38,502 nucleotides of DNA from Vitrella brassicaformis (Eukaryota > Sar > Vitrellaceae), in contig CDMY01000395.1 of assembly GCA_001179505.1 (NCBI GenBank), forward strand, positions 246,617 to 285,118. Direction: 5' to 3'. Below, piece by piece: positions 34,501-38,502 of the stretch (position 1 is the first letter of the stretch; every line of letters starts with the position of its first letter). The notes beneath the pieces were generated by a model. That model did not search any database. It was not told the origin of the DNA and worked only from the letters and a program-made list of their open reading frames with translations. The translations under genes were made by a program, and so were the position numbers.

Positions 34501-35510
34501 GGGCAGAGGGTGGTTGGGGGGATTATGTGGAAGACTCGGGCTTCTTGATATGGAATTCCAGGGGGGGGAAACTGTCATTAACCGTAACACTCGTCTGTGT
34601 GTCCGTGATACTCATACAAATACAGTCCCATCAGCACGCAGACTCAAACAGGCTCAAGGGGAGGAGGGATCAATCCCCGCTCCATCAAGACACCCCAGTC
34701 CTGCAAACCCTCCCCTCCCTCCCCCACGCAGACAGACGCTAGTCGCACGCGCGAGGGCGATAGACAAGCGAGAGCGAATCCATCCAGACACATGACTGAA
34801 CCCCCGATATGGAATATATGGAATTCCAGTCGTTGGACAGTCGATTTTGCCGTCGATTCTGCTCTTCGATTCTCTCTCTGTCAGTCTGCTCGTCGATTCA
34901 CGATGCTGAGCGGCTTTTCTCCTTTCTTTGTCCCGTCTCCGTAAATCTCGCCAGCCTTTTTCTTTTGTTTAACGCGCCCTAACCCCCTCGCGATTTTTCT
35001 TTCGGCAGCGCGGCCGGCTGCTGACGCATGGACACACCGATGGATGGATGGATGGATGGATGGATGGATGGATGGATGGATGGATGGATGGATGGATGCC
35101 ATTGGATGGACGAGGCAGCTCGGGAGTGGGGGGACTTTGCGCTGTACGTATCGACTGGTTTTGTGGTCGTACCACGATAGCACGTGGCGTTTCCTTGTGC
35201 TGCATCGAAGTGGAAGGGGTTCGTACTGTGCTGACGACCGTTGCTGGCCGAACGCATACGCAGCTCCGGCGCCATATGTATGGCAAAACCATCGAGTAGC
35301 GCTGTGTGAACACGTGTATGTTTTCGTCAACATGACGTCCATGCATATGTACAGAGGCGCGAGAGCCGTCCGCCAACCAGTCAGTCGGTCACTCACTCAC
35401 ACAGACACACAGGAATGCGCGCGTCAATGCGAGCATTAACTCATCAACAAACCGCAAAAATCGACTCAAAAATCACTACTCATATGTATGTGGCCGGCCG
35501 GTCAGCCATC
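34501..35510. other. Intergenic region with GATG microsatellite
   Basis: No supported gene. It contains a long tetranucleotide repeat (separate entry) and two copies of ATATGGAATTCCAG-like sequence near 34547-34562 and 34807-34827. Confidence 0.5.
35039..35098. repeat. (GATG)15 microsatellite
   Basis: Sixty bases of perfect GATG units, the longest of many short ATGG/CCAT runs scattered through introns and spacers of this window (for example 1192-1212, 5978-6003, 10035-10051). Confidence 0.95.
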
Positions 35511-36772
35511 TCAGATGTCGCTTTCGCTGTCCTCCTGCCACACGCGGTCGCCGAACTGGGGGCCCAGTGTGCGCAGCACTGCCGTCCGCGTGTGTGTGAG
35601 GCTGCCCGTCTCGGTCGTGAAGACGGCCACCTCGCTGTACCCGCCCGTATAGCTGACCAGCAGGATCACCATGATGCCCTCCCCTCCCTTGAGCACCAGA
35701 TAGCGGCGCCGCGTCAGCCCTCCCCCCTGTGCCGTGTCAAACACATGCTCCACGCCCATCCCATTGGTGTCATCCGTCAGGTTGGCGGCCCGGCCCATCA
35801 CCAGTTCGTGCGCTCGGCGAGCGGCGGACGAGACCGGGTGCTTGGTCGACAACCACGTCCGGATGCGGTTCAGCCCCGTGTGTCTGCTGACGGCCCACAT
35901 GATCAGCTGTTGGGCCATCAGGCAGGTGTACGTCCGATACACATCGTCGCAGCTGAATGGGCTGCGCGGCGGCTGCAGCAGGGTGGCGGGGTTTGCAGTG
36001 TCGAACGCCTCAGTGCCGAAGAGGGCCGTGGCGCTCTCCAGCACCACCGGCAGGTATCGGTAGAAGATATTCGTCCACGAAACAATCATGCCGAACTGGT
36101 TCACCAGGGGGAAGGGCTGGCCCGTTTGCTGTCTGATGATGGTCCGCTCCGTGCTAAGCAGCACCCACTGCCGCTGAGCCTCGGGCATCGCCACATACGC
36201 CGCCTCGTCAGTGATGGCGGCGAAGGTGGCGTCGCCGAGGATGATGGCCGCGCTGCCGTTGAGCAGGTACAGCAGCCACACGTGCGGCTTCCACTTGCCC
36301 CAGTTGCCGCCGGCATTCTCCAGCACGAAGAGCCGCTTCGTCAGCCGCTTCATCTGCATGATAAGGGCAGCAGCGGTCAGTGTGGCCGTCGCCCCCTGTG
36401 TCAGCTCCGGGAGCGGGATCTGCAGCATCGCCCCAAAACCCATAGAGGCCGTCAACACCATCAGCATCTTCACCAACGCCGTCACGAGGTGGGCAAGGGG
36501 AAGGGCCTCGAAGCGGTTGCTCTTGTCGGCGCCGCTCAGGGCCAGCAGCGACGCCGAGGTGGGCACGAAGTCGCCCACCTTCTGCACGAGCTCCGGCGGC
36601 AGCTGCTTGAAGTCGACGCCCTCAGCCGCGCTGCTCTTGGGTGTGTTGGGGACGGCAGGGCCTCGGGCGAAGCGGCCTGTGGTGGCGTCATGCCAGCGGC
36701 CGTGCTTGTCCTGGAACACCTTCTGGCCCTTGGCGTTGACCTTAATGTCCTTTATGCTCCGACGTGGAGGCA
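35511..36772 (-). CDS. Hypothetical F-box-like protein, intact copy
   Basis: One long terminal exon of about 420 residues after a TGTTTGCAG acceptor. The N-terminal part has IKVNAKGQKVFQDKHGRWHD then TGRFARGP, followed by an F-box-like helix set (FKQLPPELVQKVGDFVPTSA, SLLALSGADKSNRF). The rest is helical with a hydrophobic stretch (TALVKMLMVLTASMGFGAML), a conserved-looking core (QRQWVLLSTERTIIRQQTG, FPLVNQFGMIVSWTNIFYRY, RTWLSTKHPVSSAARRAHEL) and a beta-rich end (RRYLVLKGGEGIMVILLVSY). The upstream exon is not certain: a strong GTATGT donor at 36921 would supply the missing first base, but no in-frame ATG was found before a stop. The copy at 12.4 kb is a broken duplicate. Function unknown. 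Confidence 0.7.
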
Positions 36773-36819
36773 CTGCAAACACCCCAAACACACACGCAGA
36801 AATGACGTATCGGATGAGA

Positions 36820-36895
36820 ATGCATCAGTTTGTGCGATGCATCAAAGGCACAGAGCGATGCATCAAAGCGATGCATCCAACAAAGGCGATGCATT
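36820..36895. promoter_or_regulatory. Five clustered ATGCAT palindromes
   Basis: ATGCAT at 36820, 36837, 36858, 36871 and 36889, mostly as the 8-bp palindrome GATGCATC, within 76 bp. They lie upstream of the exon at 35511-36772, in its 5' intron or promoter, 0.4 kb from the divergent ClpC-like gene. Clustered palindromes suggest transcription-factor sites or a degenerate tandem repeat. Confidence 0.6.
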
Positions 36896-36922
36896 CATCT
36901 ACTTGCGCTCTCCTTACATACC

Positions 36923-37312
36923 GTCAGCAGAATGGATGAGTGTTCGGCACCTCAGACCCTCGCGCAGGTGCAATCACTCGACTCTCGTCAATGCTCGACG
37001 CTCTGATGGCGTCAATGGGCTGCTGTGATGCGTTCTTTTTCACTGCAGCTCCCTCCAACGCTTTCGTTTTGCGCACACCTGTGGCTCTACCGCAACTTGT
37101 GCGAGCGCAGATCTCTCTCCCTTTCGCCGACAGAAGGACAAGGTCCTGTAGCCAGTCCCCTCCCTCCTTCCAGCACGCCCTCTTCCTCCACCCATCCCTC
37201 CCCAGAGACAAGACACACAAACACAGAGGTCTCCCTCCCACATAGCTCGGCCAACCCCGGTCAGCACAAGACAGCAGCACCCGATACAGACAGGGAGAAG
37301 GCCGGACGGCAG
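36923..37312. promoter_or_regulatory. Divergent spacer before the ClpC-like gene
   Basis: Pyrimidine-rich spacer between the putative 5' exon of the F-box-like gene and the ClpC-like start. It must hold the ClpC-like 5' UTR and promoter. Open frames on both strands look non-coding. Confidence 0.4.
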
Positions 37313-38478
37313 ATGTCAGCGTCACAGCCCTCAGATCCGCCCGTCTCGGCCCACCCGGACCACATGCACGACAACACCAGGAGGCGGCGCGTGAAGGCGC
37401 TGCCTTCGCTGGCCTGGCTGCCTGTGGCCGCGGCCGTCCTGTGTGCGACCACACATGCGATGACACGGCAGCAGCAGAGGTCAGCAGCGGCCTTTGTGCC
37501 GATGGCAGCGAGGCCGTTGCTGAGCAGCACCAGGCAGACGCGGCGTCATCAGCTGCCTGCGAGAAGCACTCAGCTCGCGAGTAGCAAGGGTGGTCTGAGC
37601 ATGATGTTCGAGAGCTTTACCGAGAAGGCCATCAAGGTCATCATGGCAGCACAGGAAGAAAGCAGGTAGGTTACCTACCGTAGCACGTGACAGACGACAC
37701 ATGACGCCTGTCGCATGTCGCATGTGATCTCGCTCACTCTCTCTCTCTCTCTCTCTCTGCGCGTGTGTGCGTGTCTTGGTTGGCAGGTTTGTGGGTCACA
37801 ACTATGTGGGTGCGGAGCAGCTGCTGCTGGGCCTGCTGTCCGTGACGGACACCGTGGCCTTCGAGATCCTCAAGCGCAAGAACATCAAGCTGCAGGTCGT
37901 CAGGGGCGAGATCGAGAAACTCATTGGACGCGGCAACGGTCAGCCAGCGACTTTGGTGCATGCCTCGAGACACACAGACCTGTATGTGCCGGTGTGTTGG
38001 TCGATTTCTGTGTGTGTGCAGGGTTTGTGTCTGTGGAGATCCCCTTCACCCCCCAGGCCAAGGGCGTGCTGGAGCGGTCTCTCAATGAAGCCCGGAACCT
38101 GGAAGTGGGCACAAACCTCTCTTCCTCCCCCTACACACACGCACACACAGATCGACATGTGGTCCATGCCATGTGGTGTGTGTCGCTGTCGTGTGTGCAG
38201 GTGCGTTACATCGACACGGAGCACCTGCTGCTGGCGCTGCTCAAGGAGAACTCGGGCGTGGTGCACCAGATATTCAGGAAGATGCAGATCGACCCACAGC
38301 AGTAAGGAACCTTTCGTGACAAAGAGAAATCCACACATGGACTGGACAAACAGACCAACACACCACACGCGTCCACTTGACACACACAGGTTGTCCGTTG
38401 AGGTGACCAAGACCGTCATGGACAGCAAGTCAGCCGGCGCTGCGCAATACGGCAAACAGGGTGGCGGCCAGCAAACAG
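37313..38478 (+). CDS. clpC: ClpC-like chaperone, plastid-targeted, 5' part
   Basis: Five exons keep phase: 37313-37665, 37787-37938, 38022-38104, 38201-38301, 38390-38478, continuing beyond the window. A signal peptide (LPSLAWLPVAAAVLCATTHA) is followed by a transit-like segment with AAAFVP and many Arg/Ser/Thr, i.e. a bipartite leader for a complex plastid. The mature part begins MFESFTEKAIKVIMAAQEES, the classic Clp N-domain start of ClpC, followed by both Clp_N repeats: HNYVGAEQLLLGLLSV, GRGNGFVSVEIPFTPQAK, and RYIDTEHLLLALLKENSG. ClpC is the Hsp100 unfoldase that feeds the stromal Clp protease. The AAA modules are not in the window, so a stand-alone Clp_N protein (ClpT-like) cannot be excluded; the Gly/Gln-rich stretch after the second repeat is slightly unusual. 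ATG at 37364 is an alternative start closer to the signal peptide. Confidence 0.85.
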
Positions 38479-38502
38479 GTACTTACTAAGGGATACCCAC
38501 CC

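Noticed and set aside
35415-37028. 537-residue open frame on the plus strand
   Set aside because: It is antisense to the well supported minus-strand gene at 35511-36772, whose frame is conserved in the 12.4 kb copy; its composition is shadow-like (His, Gln, Arg).

Overview
The window is nuclear DNA of a eukaryote, most likely a chromerid alga (Vitrella brassicaformis is my best guess; inference). The evidence is as follows. Nearly every gene is split by short GT-AG introns full of TG/CA runs. The ClpC-type gene at the right edge begins with a signal peptide followed by a transit-like stretch containing an AAAFVP motif, as in algae with complex red plastids. An SF-assemblin-like gene is also present. 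Exon joins below were made by hand from splice signals and reading phase; in eight genes the chosen exons keep phase throughout.

Layout. 1-8.2 kb: three minus-strand genes, a spastin-like AAA ATPase (3' end outside the window), an SF-assemblin-like coiled-coil protein and a TTC1-like TPR protein with an added membrane anchor. 8.6-12.0 kb: a plus-strand Enhancer-of-polycomb-like gene (EPL1/EPC, NuA4 complex), divergent from the TPR gene. 12.4-13.1 kb: a broken copy of the gene at 35.5-36.8 kb. 14.3-18.7 kb: two paralogous genes of unknown function placed head to head around a 269-bp shared promoter. 19.6-21.3 kb: a 679-bp segment present twice on either side of a 300-N gap, almost certainly an assembly artefact. 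19.8-23.8 kb: a minus-strand gene with weak SET-domain resemblance whose reading frame breaks many times. 24.4-34.6 kb: a minus-strand array of members and fragments of one gene family that joins a J domain (DnaJ core) to a novel middle region and Sfi1-like tryptophan repeats, interrupted by one unrelated gene of unknown function. 35.5-36.8 kb: a long single-exon-like gene, parent-type copy of the 12.4 kb pseudogene. 37.3-38.5 kb: 5' part of a plastid ClpC-like gene.

The most unusual content is the J-domain/Sfi1-repeat family: six copies of a J-core exon (five of them exactly 37 bp) lie within 7.3 kb, all followed by the same conserved intron start, ranging from intact HPD to HSD, HQD and RSD. 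The head-to-head duplicated pair and the pseudogene/parent pair show that recent segmental duplication and inversion shaped the whole right three quarters of the window. No rRNA, tRNA, CRISPR or transposase was seen.
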